Source: Sporosarcina sp. FSL W7-1349 (GTDB lineage: Bacteria > Bacillota > Bacilli > Bacillales_A > Planococcaceae). Taken from it: 64,000 nucleotides of DNA. The stretch is taken from contig NZ_JBBOOK010000002.1 of NCBI RefSeq assembly GCF_038003045.1, forward strand, positions 868,001 to 932,000, given 5' to 3'. Each line of letters starts with the position of its first letter. Positions within the stretch are counted from its first letter, which is position 1. The notes beneath the pieces were generated by a model that saw only the letters and a list, made by a program, of their open reading frames with translations, was not told where the DNA came from and did no database searches. Position numbers and translations under genes: made by a program. Positions 17,214-26,369 of the stretch are shown piece after piece.

Positions 17214-18033
17214 TATTAACCACTCCAGCTAAAATGACATCATAAATATCCAATGTTTTTATAACGTCAGGTACTTTTTCTTCATCTTGTAATTCATCCT
17301 CAATAATATGAGCTACTCTACTCTTTCTTTCCGCTTTTTGTTCATTTCTTTTTTCTTCGTTAAACTCAGCTTCCCATTCCAGCTGTTCTTCTGTACACTC
17401 CCCCACTTTTATTCCAATGATTGTAATATCCATTTTAGTTAAATCATTTAATCTATAGTTATTTCTTAAAGCATTAATGTTAAATCTAAAAACCCTCTTT
17501 TCTCCCTCTTCCTGGGATATTAATTCGTAATAGCCCTTTGCATCACTAAATATTTGGTCTAATGCACCTAAATGGATTGGCATTTGTTGTTCAAATGATT
17601 CCTCTTTTATTATTTTAAGCATTGGAGAGATTGTTTTAAGAAATGTAATTGAATTTGGGATAAAAGATAAGTTGATTTTATTAAATATCCCAAAGTTACT
17701 ATCTTGAACACTCTCATATACATCGTCAATAAAATTTGACAATACAGTACTACTTACTGTTTCACTAATATTAGTTTCACTTTTCCTATCATAAGCTGCC
17801 CTGCCAGAAACCCGACCTTTTATTCCTATTAATGAATCAATTATAAAAGAAAATAACTTTGGGTCGGTTGAAACCTCTAAACCTACTTCTCCTGCAAGTG
17901 TTTTAGCCCGCTGAATAATATCGGAAGAAACTTTATCATATCTTCCCCCATGCTTAGCTTCTAAATAATCTAATGCTGAACCTTCGTCAAAATATACAAT
18001 TTTTAGAAAGGTGGGTTTTGAGTTAGCTTTCAT
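17203..18033 (-). CDS. DUF6414-like protein, partner of AAA+ ATPase
   Basis: 276 residues. It opens with KIVYFDEGSALDYLEAKHGG, which I associate with the DUF6414 family (assignment from memory). A Ser/Thr-rich stretch (about 70-100) is followed by NFIDDVYESV, a central beta/alpha region and a C-terminal highly charged helical segment (EWEAEFNEEKRNEQKAERK), likely coiled coil. There is no catalytic motif, signal peptide or membrane helix. Upstream lie its own promoter and a leader terminator. The obligate overlap with the ATPase gene says the two products act together. Role unknown. Confidence 0.65.
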   Translation of the reverse strand: MKANSKPTFLKIVYFDEGSALDYLEAKHGGRYDKVSSDIIQRAKTLAGEVGLEVSTDPKLFSFIIDSLIGIKGRVSGRAAYDRKSETNISETVSSTVLSNFIDDVYESVQDSNFGIFNKINLSFIPNSITFLKTISPMLKIIKEESFEQQMPIHLGALDQIFSDAKGYYELISQEEGEKRVFRFNINALRNNYRLNDLTKMDITIIGIKVGECTEEQLEWEAEFNEEKRNEQKAERKSRVAHIIEDELQDEEKVPDVIKTLDIYDVILAGVVNNER

Positions 18034-18061
18034 TAATATAATACCTCCCCCAGAGTCTTAT

Positions 18062-18091
18062 AAAAAAAGTAGGAGTAATCACCTCCTACTT
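18062..18091 (-). terminator. Terminator between rlmH and the DUF6414-like operon
   Basis: On the minus strand a 9-bp stem AAGTAGGAG / CTCCTACTT with a 7-nt loop runs into TTTTTTT. It can end rlmH transcripts. It also lies inside the leader of any transcript begun at the promoter at 18113-18121, before the DUF6414-like start at 18033, so it may serve as an attenuator. Its 5' arm contains AGGAGGTGATTA, a near-perfect anti-16S sequence. Confidence 0.85.
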
Positions 18092-18112
18092 CTCATTGCT
18101 GTCTTTACATCA

Positions 18113-18121
18113 ATTATACCA
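18113..18121 (-). promoter_or_regulatory. Extended -10 promoter of DUF6414/AAA+ operon
   Basis: Minus-strand TGGTATAAT: consensus TATAAT with the TGn extension. The -35 region is poor (AAATTT-like). The predicted start at about 18106 is 15 nt before the terminator stem. Confidence 0.55.
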
Positions 18122-18177
18122 AATTATGTGATTTAAAATTTTATTAGTAAGCTTCAGCACTATTTCCTGTTTGCCAT

Positions 18178-18657
18178 TCACTTGTGGTACGGTTCCCCCC
18201 GCATAATCCGAAACCCTCGATACACTTGCTCCAACAGCACTAACTTCATCAACTGGTGTGGAAACGTCATCTTCGAAAACGACAATAATTCATCCGCCCG
18301 TTTGTACACACTGTCATGAAGCCCCAGTGATCCACCGATGACGAATACGACTTTGCTGCGACCGTACGTCATCAACGACTCCAGTCCCGCCGCCAACTCC
18401 TCGGATGTTTTCATTTTTCCCTCGATCGCCAACGCAATGACATAGGCATCCGCTCCGATTTTCGACAAAATCCGCTCGGCTTCTTTCTTTTTCACTATTT
18501 CCATGTCGGCTTCGCTTAACGATTCGGGTGCTTTTTCGTCCGCAACCTCCACTAAGTCGACTTTGGCGTAGGCACCAAGGCGTTTTGCATATTCGTCAAT
18601 TCCCATTTTTAAATATTTTTCTTTTAGTTTTCCTACTGTCACAATTGTAATATTCAC
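18178..18657 (-). CDS. rlmH: 23S rRNA pseudouridine-1915 N3-methyltransferase
   Basis: 159 residues, full family length. A SPOUT methyltransferase: the trefoil-knot SAM site is formed by [20 protein letters not shown] and the C-terminal [19 protein letters not shown]. It acts as a dimer on 70S ribosomes to methylate pseudouridine 1915 in helix 69. It is the end of the wal-cluster side of the chromosome, as in Bacillus subtilis (yydA). The flanking DNA upstream is packed with DnaA boxes. Confidence 0.97.
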   Translation of the reverse strand: MNITIVTVGKLKEKYLKMGIDEYAKRLGAYAKVDLVEVADEKAPESLSEADMEIVKKKEAERILSKIGADAYVIALAIEGKMKTSEELAAGLESLMTYGRSKVVFVIGGSLGLHDSVYKRADELLSFSKMTFPHQLMKLVLLEQVYRGFRIMRGEPYHK

Positions 18658-18681
18658 AGGTTGTCCACCCTTTTTAAAATG

Positions 18682-19025
18682 TTATTCACAGAAGTTATTC
18701 ACATATCCACAGGCCCTCTCAACATCTTGTGCCCGATTATTCGTTCGCCACAACATATAAAGCAGGCTGTTCACAGTAGTCGCACTTTGTGGATAACTTC
18801 TCTTCTTCCGGTACAAACTTCATCTGTGGCAAGGTTTTTTCCTTGGCAACATAGACGTCTAACGCATGATTTATATGGGTTTGACAGCTCACTATCTTCA
18901 TTTTACCACCTGCTTTCTTTTTCACAAAGTTATGCACAAATATTTTGATTTATCCACATCGATTGAAAACATAGCAAAAGCGGGTGAAATAGCTGTCTGT
19001 TGGCTACTCTACCCGCTGTGGATAA
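18682..19025. promoter_or_regulatory. DnaA-box cluster around rlmH/CxxC gene
   Basis: Boxes matching TTATNCACA: 18682-18690 and 18695-18703 (TTATTCACA), 18788-18796 (minus, perfect), 18930-18938 (TTATGCACA), 18950-18958 (TTATCCACA) and 19017-19025 (minus, perfect). ATATCCACA at 18703-18711 is one base off. Seven sites in 344 bp is far above chance. B. subtilis has a described oriC-proximal DnaA-box cluster next to the rlmH orthologue yydA; this looks like its equivalent. Confidence 0.85.
18737..18901 (-). CDS. CxxH/CxxC zinc-binding-type small protein
   Basis: 54 residues if begun at the ATG at 18901, which has AGGTGG at proper spacing; the upstream in-frame ATG has no such site. Cys-x-x-His (SCQTH) near the N-terminus and Cys-x-x-Cys (CDYCEQ) near the C-terminus suggest one zinc knuckle. 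It belongs to the short CxxH/CxxC family found beside rlmH/htrA in Bacillales. Function unknown. The gene sits inside the DnaA-box cluster, one box being within its coding sequence. Confidence 0.75.
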   Translation of the reverse strand: MKIVSCQTHINHALDVYVAKEKTLPQMKFVPEEEKLSTKCDYCEQPALYVVANE

Positions 19026-19059
19026 TTATCTGTTGAAAACTATTTGTAACGTCATGACA

Positions 19060-20331
19060 TCAGAATGAATTTCCCGATTGCAGCTTCATATCGATTTCGA
19101 GCAATTTGCCTTCCCTGTATACTTTCATGGTCATTGTATCACCGACTCGTTTCGTATTGTAAAGATGTTTACGCAAGGTGACCATGTCCTCGATTTTCTC
19201 GCCGTCCATCTCGACAATTGTATCATACTTTTGGACACCTGCCTCCTGGGCCGGGGAATTCCGAGCTACGTCGGTGACAACCACGCCATCCGTCACATCT
19301 TCCGGCAATTTCAGCACTTCCTGTTGCTGTCTAGCCGGCACGCTTCGCAAATCGAGCAGGGTGACACCCATAGTCGGGCGGTTGACAGTTCCGGTAGTCT
19401 CCAACTGTTCGATGATGGAAACCGCGAGATTGGTCGGGATGGCCAACCCAATCCCTTCGACAGTCGATTCCGTGATTTTCATTGAATTGATGCCAATCAG
19501 CTGACCAGCCATATTGATGAGCGCTCCGCCGGAGTTGCCCGGGTTGATGGCAGCATCGGTCTGTAACACGTCCGCCTGCCAATCAATGATGCCGTCCCGG
19601 TTCAGGTCGATTGGGATTGACCTGTCCTTCCCTGAAACGACTCCAACCGTCACCGAACCCGAAAATCCGAGACCGAGCGGATTCCCGATGGCAATGACCG
19701 TCTCTCCCCGTTTCAAGGCATCCGAATCACCGAATTCGACAACCGTCTTCGCATGCTTGGCATCGATTTCGATAACAGCCAGGTCGGTCCAAATATCGCT
19801 GCCGATCAGTTTCCCCTCGGTTTTCGATCCATCGTCAAATGTAATTTCCAGCTGCTGTGCATTTTCGACGACATGGTGGTTGGTGACAATGTATGCCTTA
19901 TCTCCGGCTTTCTTATAAATGACGCCCGAACCGACACCCGCTTCCTGAGTCGTTTCGGTGGTCGACCAGAAATCGCGCACCGTCTGCAAGTTGGTGACAC
20001 CGACGACGCCGTCCGTCACCTTTCCGACCACCTCTGTCACGTCATTCGATATATCGAGCGAAACACGCTCCGACTGGACATTGTCGGTGAGGCCCAACTT
20101 TTCATCATTCCCGCTTGTCGCTTTCTCGCCCGTCCCGCCGACATTGGTCATTAACAACCAAACGAGCAGCCCCCCGACGATGGCACCCAGCAAGCCCGGG
20201 AGAAATCCACCGCTCCGTTTTGGCGGCCGGGGAGGTGGAGTTGCGGTTTCCCTTCTCGTTTCAATTACCGGTTCGGTTTCATTCAAAGGTTGACGCTCCC
20301 GATCGTCCGGATAATTTTTGAACTCATCCAT
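19060..20331 (-). CDS. htrA: HtrA-type serine protease, membrane-anchored
   Basis: 423 residues from the ATG at 20331 (AGGAAG 6 nt upstream). A cytoplasmic acidic/Pro-rich N-terminus precedes one membrane helix (GGFLPGLLGAIVGGLLVWLL), then a trypsin-like domain with the catalytic triad in TNHHVVEN (His), WTDLAVIEID (Asp) and INPGNSGGALI (Ser), and a C-terminal PDZ domain (GVVVTDVARNSPAQEAGVQK). It degrades or chaperones misfolded proteins on the outer face of the membrane. It corresponds to B. subtilis yyxA (htrC) in the wal cluster. The upstream region is occupied by an unusual 21-bp tandem array. Confidence 0.95.
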   Translation of the reverse strand: MDEFKNYPDDRERQPLNETEPVIETRRETATPPPRPPKRSGGFLPGLLGAIVGGLLVWLLMTNVGGTGEKATSGNDEKLGLTDNVQSERVSLDISNDVTEVVGKVTDGVVGVTNLQTVRDFWSTTETTQEAGVGSGVIYKKAGDKAYIVTNHHVVENAQQLEITFDDGSKTEGKLIGSDIWTDLAVIEIDAKHAKTVVEFGDSDALKRGETVIAIGNPLGLGFSGSVTVGVVSGKDRSIPIDLNRDGIIDWQADVLQTDAAINPGNSGGALINMAGQLIGINSMKITESTVEGIGLAIPTNLAVSIIEQLETTGTVNRPTMGVTLLDLRSVPARQQQEVLKLPEDVTDGVVVTDVARNSPAQEAGVQKYDTIVEMDGEKIEDMVTLRKHLYNTKRVGDTMTMKVYREGKLLEIDMKLQSGNSF

Positions 20332-20451
20332 GCGCCTCTTCCTTTCCATACAGTCTTTTACTTACCTTACCCTTATTCCATTTTTTCAAAAATCGAGAAG
20401 TGTTTCAAATGGGATGCTTTTATGCGGAAGCGAAGGGTGCGGGAACCGAGG

Positions 20452-20727
20452 TTATGAGTGCGGCGGCGCGAACGCTTATGAGCGTGATTCCCGAGGTTAT
20501 GGGCGTGGAATGAACACCTATAAGTGCGGTATCCGAAGTTATGAGCGTAGCAAGAACACTTATGGGCGCGAGAACCGACAATATGAGCGCAGCACGAGCT
20601 CTTATAGGCGTGGAATCCGACACTATCGGCGCCGCACGGGCACTTATGGGCATGATATCCGAAGTTATAAGCGCGGCACGGACACTTATGAGCGCGAAAC
20701 CTGAAGTTATGAGCACGGCCGCAGATT
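20452..20727. repeat. Tandem 21-bp array, TTATGAGCG core
   Basis: Cores of the type TTATGAGCG / TTATGGGCG / TTATAAGCG start at 20476, 20497, 20518, 20539, 20560, 20581, 20602, 20623, 20644, 20665, 20686 and 20707: twelve copies at exactly 21 bp, plus one at 20452. Neighbouring units alternate between a GAAG and a CACx lead-in, giving a 42-bp dimer. Because 21 is a multiple of three, both strands stay open with 7-residue periodic translations, which I consider artefacts. It fills the space between yycJ and htrA. Confidence 0.92.
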
Positions 20728-20735
20728 TTTAATTC

Positions 20736-20762
20736 AAATAAAAACCCCACCGAAGTGAGGTT
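20736..20762 (-). terminator. Terminator of the wal operon after yycJ
   Basis: Minus strand AACCTCAC-TTCG-GTGGGGTT: an 8-bp stem with TTCG tetraloop, followed by TTTATTT. It immediately follows the yycJ stop. Confidence 0.88.
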
Positions 20763-20763
20763 C

Positions 20764-21552
20764 TTATACTGTGACCAACTCGGTCGGCTTTTCTGCATCC
20801 GTGTCGTACAGATGAACGAATTCGCCAGTTCGGATGCCGCATGTCTCCAATGTCTGGGATACGCTCATCCTGGCCAAGTCCTTCATATTATTATCTTTGC
20901 TCAAATGGGACAGATAAATTCTCGTCTCTTTTTCTTTTACGACTTCGCTCATGGCGACCGCCGCGTCTTCGTTGGAGACGTGGCCGACATCGCTGAGGAT
21001 CCGCCGTTTCACCGACCACGGATAACGGCCCATCTGCAACATGCTGACGTCATGGTTGCTTTCAAATACAAAAGAATCAGCGCCTTGGATAATTCCTTTC
21101 ATCCGATCGCTCACATAACCGGTATCCGTAATGATCGCCAATTTCCGATCATTTTCATGAAACACGTAGAACATCGGGTCCGCCGCATCATGGGAAACGG
21201 CAAAGGATTGGACGTCCAAGGAACCGAATGATTGGACAGTATCCATGTCGAACTGGAAACGCTGTTCGAGCGGAATCGTGCCGACGAGCCCGTCCATTGC
21301 CTTCCACGTCTTTTCATTTGCATAGATCGGCATGCCATACTTCCGCGCTACGACGCCAATCCCTTTAATATGATCGCTATGCTCGTGTGTGACAAAAATA
21401 CCGTCAACTTGTTTCAAAGAACGGTCGATGCCAGCCAGGAGCCCCTCCAACTTTTTCGCACTGAAACCGGCGTCAACCAAAAATGCATGCTGCTCGTTCT
21501 CTATATAAATCGCATTGCCTGTACTACCACTGGCAAGTACACTAAAGCGCAT
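20764..21552 (-). CDS. yycJ: YycJ/WalJ metallo-beta-lactamase-fold exonuclease
   Basis: 262 residues. Zinc ligands are visible in [11 protein letters not shown] (HxHxDH at about residue 56), [13 protein letters not shown] and LSHLSKDN. The family acts as a 5'-3' exonuclease in mismatch repair and is always encoded with WalRK. It is the last gene of the walR-walK-yycH-yycI-yycJ operon, 11 bp after yycI, with a terminator directly behind. Confidence 0.95.
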   Translation of the reverse strand: MRFSVLASGSTGNAIYIENEQHAFLVDAGFSAKKLEGLLAGIDRSLKQVDGIFVTHEHSDHIKGIGVVARKYGMPIYANEKTWKAMDGLVGTIPLEQRFQFDMDTVQSFGSLDVQSFAVSHDAADPMFYVFHENDRKLAIITDTGYVSDRMKGIIQGADSFVFESNHDVSMLQMGRYPWSVKRRILSDVGHVSNEDAAVAMSEVVKEKETRIYLSHLSKDNNMKDLARMSVSQTLETCGIRTGEFVHLYDTDAEKPTELVTV

Positions 21553-21563
21553 GGTTCAAAACC

Positions 21564-22370
21564 TCATTCCTTCTCTTCATCGGAAGCGTCCAATTGGAAC
21601 TCTAGGACTTTACCTTCAATTGCATTGATGAAGTGATTTTCAATCGTTCCATCCTTCAATTCTACACGAACATTCCAAGTCGGAGCAAATACTAGCGTTT
21701 CGGTCAGCAACGTGGAATAGCCAAGTGTGACCCGTTTCACTTTCGAATCAGGTTTTATATAACCACGGTTGGACAATGAACCGATTGCTTCGATTGGAGA
21801 GAGGAGGTCCTTCTTCCGATTATAGCTGACAAATTCTTCGCACATCCGCTGCTCGTAGCTGATCACTTTGCCGTCCTTGTTCAAATAGACCGTCAGCATT
21901 GCATGGGTGCTGAAGTAAATCGGTTCGCCCAGTGCCTGTTGGAAGAAGAGGGCTGTTCCTTCCTCCTCGTCCACCTCCCACAGCTGATATTCCTTTCCAT
22001 TGAGCACATACTTGCTGAGGAAATCGGTGAAATTGTAATCGCCTTTCGCATTGCGAACCGTTTCAGGGCTGTCCAACACCGACTGGAGGACCGTTTCACC
22101 TACGATGACGGCAGACTGGCCTTCCAGTTTCCCGACTTCCTCCTTGTCAAAAGCGACCGCTTTGGCTGAAATATAAGAAGCGTCATTCTGATGGGGGGGA
22201 AGGGGATCATGCGTGATATTATCCATCTTCAGCGCTTCCTCAATCGACGTTTTCCCCATCACCTGCAAGTTTTGTGACTCCATATGCCGATTGAGGTAAA
22301 GAGAGTACAAAAAGACATTCAAAATGGAAAAAATAACGATGAAGATCGTTTTGGTCTTACTCCAATCCAT
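21564..22370 (-). CDS. yycI: YycI, WalK-inhibiting membrane protein
   Basis: 268 residues from ATG 22370 (GGGGTGAGG upstream); GTG 22379 is possible too. A single N-terminal membrane helix (KTIFIVIFSILNVFLYSLYL) is followed by an extracytoplasmic YycI domain. With YycH it binds WalK transmembrane helices and tunes its kinase activity. Its start overlaps the yycH end by 14 bp. Confidence 0.92.
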   Translation of the reverse strand: MDWSKTKTIFIVIFSILNVFLYSLYLNRHMESQNLQVMGKTSIEEALKMDNITHDPLPPHQNDASYISAKAVAFDKEEVGKLEGQSAVIVGETVLQSVLDSPETVRNAKGDYNFTDFLSKYVLNGKEYQLWEVDEEEGTALFFQQALGEPIYFSTHAMLTVYLNKDGKVISYEQRMCEEFVSYNRKKDLLSPIEAIGSLSNRGYIKPDSKVKRVTLGYSTLLTETLVFAPTWNVRVELKDGTIENHFINAIEGKVLEFQLDASDEEKE

Positions 22371-23721
22371 AATCCTCACCCCCGGTCATTTCATCAGAAA
22401 AACGAATCCACGTGCCACTTTTTAAATAAAACCAGGAAGGTTCCATCGTAAATAGCCTACGATCTATGTCCCGCTCCATGTAATAGCCTGGTATGATCTC
22501 CTCAATTTGACTGAAATCTTCATCGCTCAACTGTTTTAGCGTCTCCACGACGTCCCGGCCGGATGGAAGGAAAATCGTCTCCGTTTCGGATGTCAATGGC
22601 AAATCGAGCGTATAATACGGTCGGTCATAACGGAAAATCCGGTTATCCCCCCAAATCCCCATTATTTCCGTAGAACCGGGAGTCTCGCTGTAAACGGGCA
22701 ACCCATGGATATACAATTGGAATTTTACGAAGCGGGAGTCTGGATTCATGAAAATGTAACGGTATTCCGATGTCCATCCGCTATGTTCATTGATGAAATC
22801 AATTGTCTTCTCTAATAGTTCGGAAGGGATTGCCCTCTCGGTACTTTGGGCAGCAGGGAGGACAAAACTCAACATCTTCTTCTCTGTATCAACTTTCATC
22901 TGTGCGTGATCGTCCGCGAATTCCTCCGTCACCGAATCGACCTGGCTGCGACGGACCGCGTTCGGATCGGTGAAGAGCGCATCCCGGAAGCGGTTCGGCA
23001 AAGAATCACGATTCCGGTTCGGGCTGATCTCCTCTTGGAAATATTTCGTACGGACGGTTTCCACCGGCACAGCCGGCACTGCGATAAAAGTTGCTGGATT
23101 TTCCGGATTGACGTCCGTATATTCCTCAAACTCCGCTGCCCAAGCAACAACGCTCTGTTGGAATGTCCGATAGTCATCGACCTTCCCTTTCGCCCTATAG
23201 AGCAGACCGTCCTTGCTGTTGACAAAGAAAAGGTTCAAGTCGACTCCTTCTGCTTCCGGTTTCCAATCGACAACAAGACGGTCGAAGGAAGCTTCCGGCA
23301 CTATTTCCTCTTCGATGTTCAAGACTTTGTCGTAGAGCGGAATGGGAACCAACCCTTGGAAATGCAATGAGAAATGATGGTGTTTTCTCATCAATGTTGC
23401 CCATTTATCCATTCCAAAATTTCCGTCTGCCAAGGTGAGGTCCGAAATTCGCCATTTCTTCATCTCTTCCATGACAGAATCGATTTCTTCGGCCTGGGAC
23501 GTTCCTTTCAATCCATCATCAAAATTAAAAACGATTTTGTATGGCTTAATGACTTTATCTATTTCCATCCGGTCGGCAATCGAGATATCAATAGTCGGCA
23601 ACTCCTCAATCGATTTTAGGCGCGGAGTATACGTCCAAATGGAGAAGGTGAAAGTGACACTCAAAACGACAAGCAATAGCAGGATCACAGACTTAATCGG
23701 TTCGATATATTTCAATCCCAT
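22357..23721 (-). CDS. yycH: YycH, WalK regulator
   Basis: 454 residues with one N-terminal transmembrane helix (SVILLLLVVLSVTFTFSIW) and a large external domain of the YycH family. It forms a complex with YycI and WalK. The start overlaps the walK 3' end by 10 bp, confirming one operon with coupled translation. Confidence 0.94.
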   Translation of the reverse strand: MGLKYIEPIKSVILLLLVVLSVTFTFSIWTYTPRLKSIEELPTIDISIADRMEIDKVIKPYKIVFNFDDGLKGTSQAEEIDSVMEEMKKWRISDLTLADGNFGMDKWATLMRKHHHFSLHFQGLVPIPLYDKVLNIEEEIVPEASFDRLVVDWKPEAEGVDLNLFFVNSKDGLLYRAKGKVDDYRTFQQSVVAWAAEFEEYTDVNPENPATFIAVPAVPVETVRTKYFQEEISPNRNRDSLPNRFRDALFTDPNAVRRSQVDSVTEEFADDHAQMKVDTEKKMLSFVLPAAQSTERAIPSELLEKTIDFINEHSGWTSEYRYIFMNPDSRFVKFQLYIHGLPVYSETPGSTEIMGIWGDNRIFRYDRPYYTLDLPLTSETETIFLPSGRDVVETLKQLSDEDFSQIEEIIPGYYMERDIDRRLFTMEPSWFYLKSGTWIRFSDEMTGGEDYGLE

Positions 23722-25535
23722 TCACCTTCCTCTTGTTGCTCAAATGGTAATGTGAAGAAGATGGTTGTCCCTTGTCCTTCTTCACTGTCCGCCCAAATCT
23801 CACCGCCATGGGCAGCGATCATTTCCTTGGCGATGGCCAAGCCGAGGCCCGTGCCGCCCATTGCCCTCGATCTAGCGCGGTCCGCTCGGTAGAACCTTTC
23901 GAAAATACGATTGACATTCTCTTTCGGGATACCCATCCCATCATCGGAAATCATCACTTTGATAAAGTCGCCTTGCAAACTCAATCCAAACCGGATATCT
24001 CCGCCGTCCGGTGAATATTTCAACGCGTTTGAGATGATATTGTCCAAGACTTGCGTCATCTTATCCGGATCGATTTCGACAAATAACTCAGTGGAAGGCA
24101 ACAGTCTGCGAAAATGTACATTTTGCGATTTGGAGAATTCGAAACGATCGATGATGGCATTGAAGAACTGGTTGAAATCCACCCATTCCCGGTTTAGGTC
24201 ATAGTCCTGGCTGTCCATCCGCGATAGTTTCAGCAAATCGTTCACCAATCGAATCATCCGCTCCGTCTCCGTCTGGGTTACATGAAGGAAAGAGGGGGCG
24301 ATCTCCTCATTCTGCCAAGCCCCTTCTGCCAAAGCTTCCAAATAACTGCGCATCGTCGTCAGCGGCGTACGCAATTCATGGGAGACGTTGGAGACGAATT
24401 CCCGGCGTTCCATATCGATTTTTTCTTGTTCCGTATTATCATGCAGAACGACAATCAGCCCGTTCACAAATCCGGTCTCCCGCTGTGTAACGGAAAATGT
24501 TGCCCGCAAAATATACGGTCTTTCATCTGTACTGAAATCGAGAGCGATTGAATCCTTGATCTGGATCAGATCCTCGAATGTGTACTCCTGTTCCAGCCCA
24601 AGAATGCTCGCAATCGGGCGATTGAGCACAAGGTCGCGCGTCAAGCGGAACATGGACAGGGCCGAATCATTAATCAGGCTGACGCGTCCTTTCCGGTCGG
24701 TTGCAATGACGCCATCCGTCATGTTCTCAAGGACGGATGCCAGTTTCCGACGCTCGCTTTCTGTCGTGGACTGGGATTCTTGCAACTGATTTGTCAAATG
24801 GTTGAACGCAATCGCCAGCTGACCGATTTCATCATTCCCATACACCCGCACTTTGCGCGAGAAATTCCCTTTTGCCATCGCCTGTGCCTGCCGCCTCATA
24901 TCAGAAATCGGTCGCGTAATTGTCTGGGCGATGAAAATGCCGATGATAATGGTAATGGTTAATGAAAACGCGGTACCGCCCGCAAGGATCTGAGTGACTT
25001 CATCAATCTGCTGATAGACGTTCTCGATATTCGATACTACATACAACGTCCCGATCACTTCACCATTAAACAGGATCGGTTGCGCCCGGACCATAATCCG
25101 CTCCCGCATGGTTTCATCATAGTAGATATTTTCGTAGGGTGATTCCGATGCAATCGATCTTTTAATGGTGTCATCCAACGATCGTTGACCGACCATCACT
25201 TGATTATCCAAGACCGATGTCGCCAGAATGCGGTATCTGGGATTGACGACCCTAATTTCATTGATATCATCCGAGTTAAACCCCGAAAGGACGGTCCGTA
25301 AACTCTGTTCGAGTGTCGGATCGTCCGTTGAACGCTCTTTTATTAATTCCTCACGCACGCTGAATTCCACAAGGTTCATCTTATCGGTGATTGAATTCGT
25401 GAAGTTGTCTTTCAATGTCTGCTCAAGTTTCTGGACAAAGTAAAGGCCGATAATTTGCATAGCAACCATGATCAGCAATACGTATATCAATACGAGTTTG
25501 ACGTGGATCGAACGGAAGAAACCGACCTTCTGCAT
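23712..25535 (-). CDS. walK: Essential cell-wall sensor kinase WalK
   Basis: 607 residues. Two transmembrane helices (about 9-30 and 183-205) flank a PAS-like external domain. Next are HAMP (ITRPISDMRRQAQAMAKGNF), a cytoplasmic PAS (LENMTDGVIATDRKGRVSLI), the phosphoacceptor box FVSNVSHELRTPLT, an N-box NIISNALKYSPDGG and a G-box GGTGLGLAIAKEM. It senses peptidoglycan turnover or lipid II state and phosphorylates WalR to control autolysins. Domain order and length are those of the Bacillota orthologue. Confidence 0.97.
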   Translation of the reverse strand: MQKVGFFRSIHVKLVLIYVLLIMVAMQIIGLYFVQKLEQTLKDNFTNSITDKMNLVEFSVREELIKERSTDDPTLEQSLRTVLSGFNSDDINEIRVVNPRYRILATSVLDNQVMVGQRSLDDTIKRSIASESPYENIYYDETMRERIMVRAQPILFNGEVIGTLYVVSNIENVYQQIDEVTQILAGGTAFSLTITIIIGIFIAQTITRPISDMRRQAQAMAKGNFSRKVRVYGNDEIGQLAIAFNHLTNQLQESQSTTESERRKLASVLENMTDGVIATDRKGRVSLINDSALSMFRLTRDLVLNRPIASILGLEQEYTFEDLIQIKDSIALDFSTDERPYILRATFSVTQRETGFVNGLIVVLHDNTEQEKIDMERREFVSNVSHELRTPLTTMRSYLEALAEGAWQNEEIAPSFLHVTQTETERMIRLVNDLLKLSRMDSQDYDLNREWVDFNQFFNAIIDRFEFSKSQNVHFRRLLPSTELFVEIDPDKMTQVLDNIISNALKYSPDGGDIRFGLSLQGDFIKVMISDDGMGIPKENVNRIFERFYRADRARSRAMGGTGLGLAIAKEMIAAHGGEIWADSEEGQGTTIFFTLPFEQQEEGEWD

Positions 25536-25538
25536 AGC

Positions 25539-26249
25539 TTACTCCTGTTCCGGATCACGCAGGTAGTAACCTACCCCACGCCGCGTCACAATCCATGCCG
25601 GATGGCTCGGAGTATCTTCGATCTTCTCCCGTAAACGGCGGATGGTGACATCGACAGTACGGACATCGCCAAAATAATCATAGCCCCAGACCGTTTGCAG
25701 TAAATGTTCACGTGTCATCACTTGACCGATATGCTTGGCCAAATAATGAAGCAGTTCGAATTCCCGGTGTGTCAATTCGATCGTCTCATCCCGCTTTAGC
25801 ACGAGGTAAGCATCCGGCTGGATAACCAGATTCCCGACCGTGATTTCATTCGTCGACTCCCCTTGCTCTTCCTGAACCACTTTCATATGGCGCCGCAGAT
25901 TCGCTTTCACCCGCGCAATCAGTTCCCGTGTGCCGAATGGCTTCGTCACGTAATCGTCCGCACCGAGTTCTAACCCTAGCACTTTATCGATTTCGGAATC
26001 TTTGGCAGTCAACATGATAATCGGAAAATCGTATTTTTTACGTACTTCCCGACAGACTTCCATTCCGTCGCGTTTTGGAAGCATGATATCCAAGAGCATC
26101 AGGTCAGGCTTTACTTCCTCGACCTGTTCCAACGCTTGCTCCCCGTCATATGCACAATATACATTGAATCCCTCTTTTTTCAGATTGAATTCAAGTATAT
26201 CGGCAATCGGTTTCTCATCGTCTACAACTAATATCGTTTTGTCTTGCAT
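25539..26249 (-). CDS. walR: Essential response regulator WalR
   Basis: 236 residues from ATG 26249 (AGGGAAG upstream). Receiver domain with [16 protein letters not shown] phospho-Asp and KPFG motifs, then an OmpR winged helix with [20 protein letters not shown]. It activates or represses cell-wall hydrolase genes. First gene of the wal operon, 3 bp before walK. The usual upstream neighbour purA is not in place; an M23 peptidase gene is. Confidence 0.97.
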   Translation of the reverse strand: MQDKTILVVDDEKPIADILEFNLKKEGFNVYCAYDGEQALEQVEEVKPDLMLLDIMLPKRDGMEVCREVRKKYDFPIIMLTAKDSEIDKVLGLELGADDYVTKPFGTRELIARVKANLRRHMKVVQEEQGESTNEITVGNLVIQPDAYLVLKRDETIELTHREFELLHYLAKHIGQVMTREHLLQTVWGYDYFGDVRTVDVTIRRLREKIEDTPSHPAWIVTRRGVGYYLRDPEQE

Positions 26250-26369
26250 ATCCACTTCCCTTTCTCGCCATTTTGCGTCTATTTTCTATGAGATTAGATG
26301 TTGTGGTCATCCTTTAACTCTATCACTGTTTGTGCTGTTTCGCACGTGCTATCAAGACTTTTCGATGCT

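Noticed and set aside
19078..20293. Several plus-strand ORFs over htrA
   Set aside because: Shadows of a GC-biased gene on the other strand.
20452..20727. CRISPR array
   Set aside because: Repeats are contiguous with only ~12-nt degenerate gaps, the core is not conserved enough, there are no unique 30-40 nt spacers and no cas genes.
20318..20798. ORFs on both strands across the 21-bp array with 7-residue periodic proteins (Tyr/Arg-rich or His/Cys-rich)
   Set aside because: A 21-bp period keeps every frame open by arithmetic. There is no ribosome site, and divergence is spread over all codon positions.
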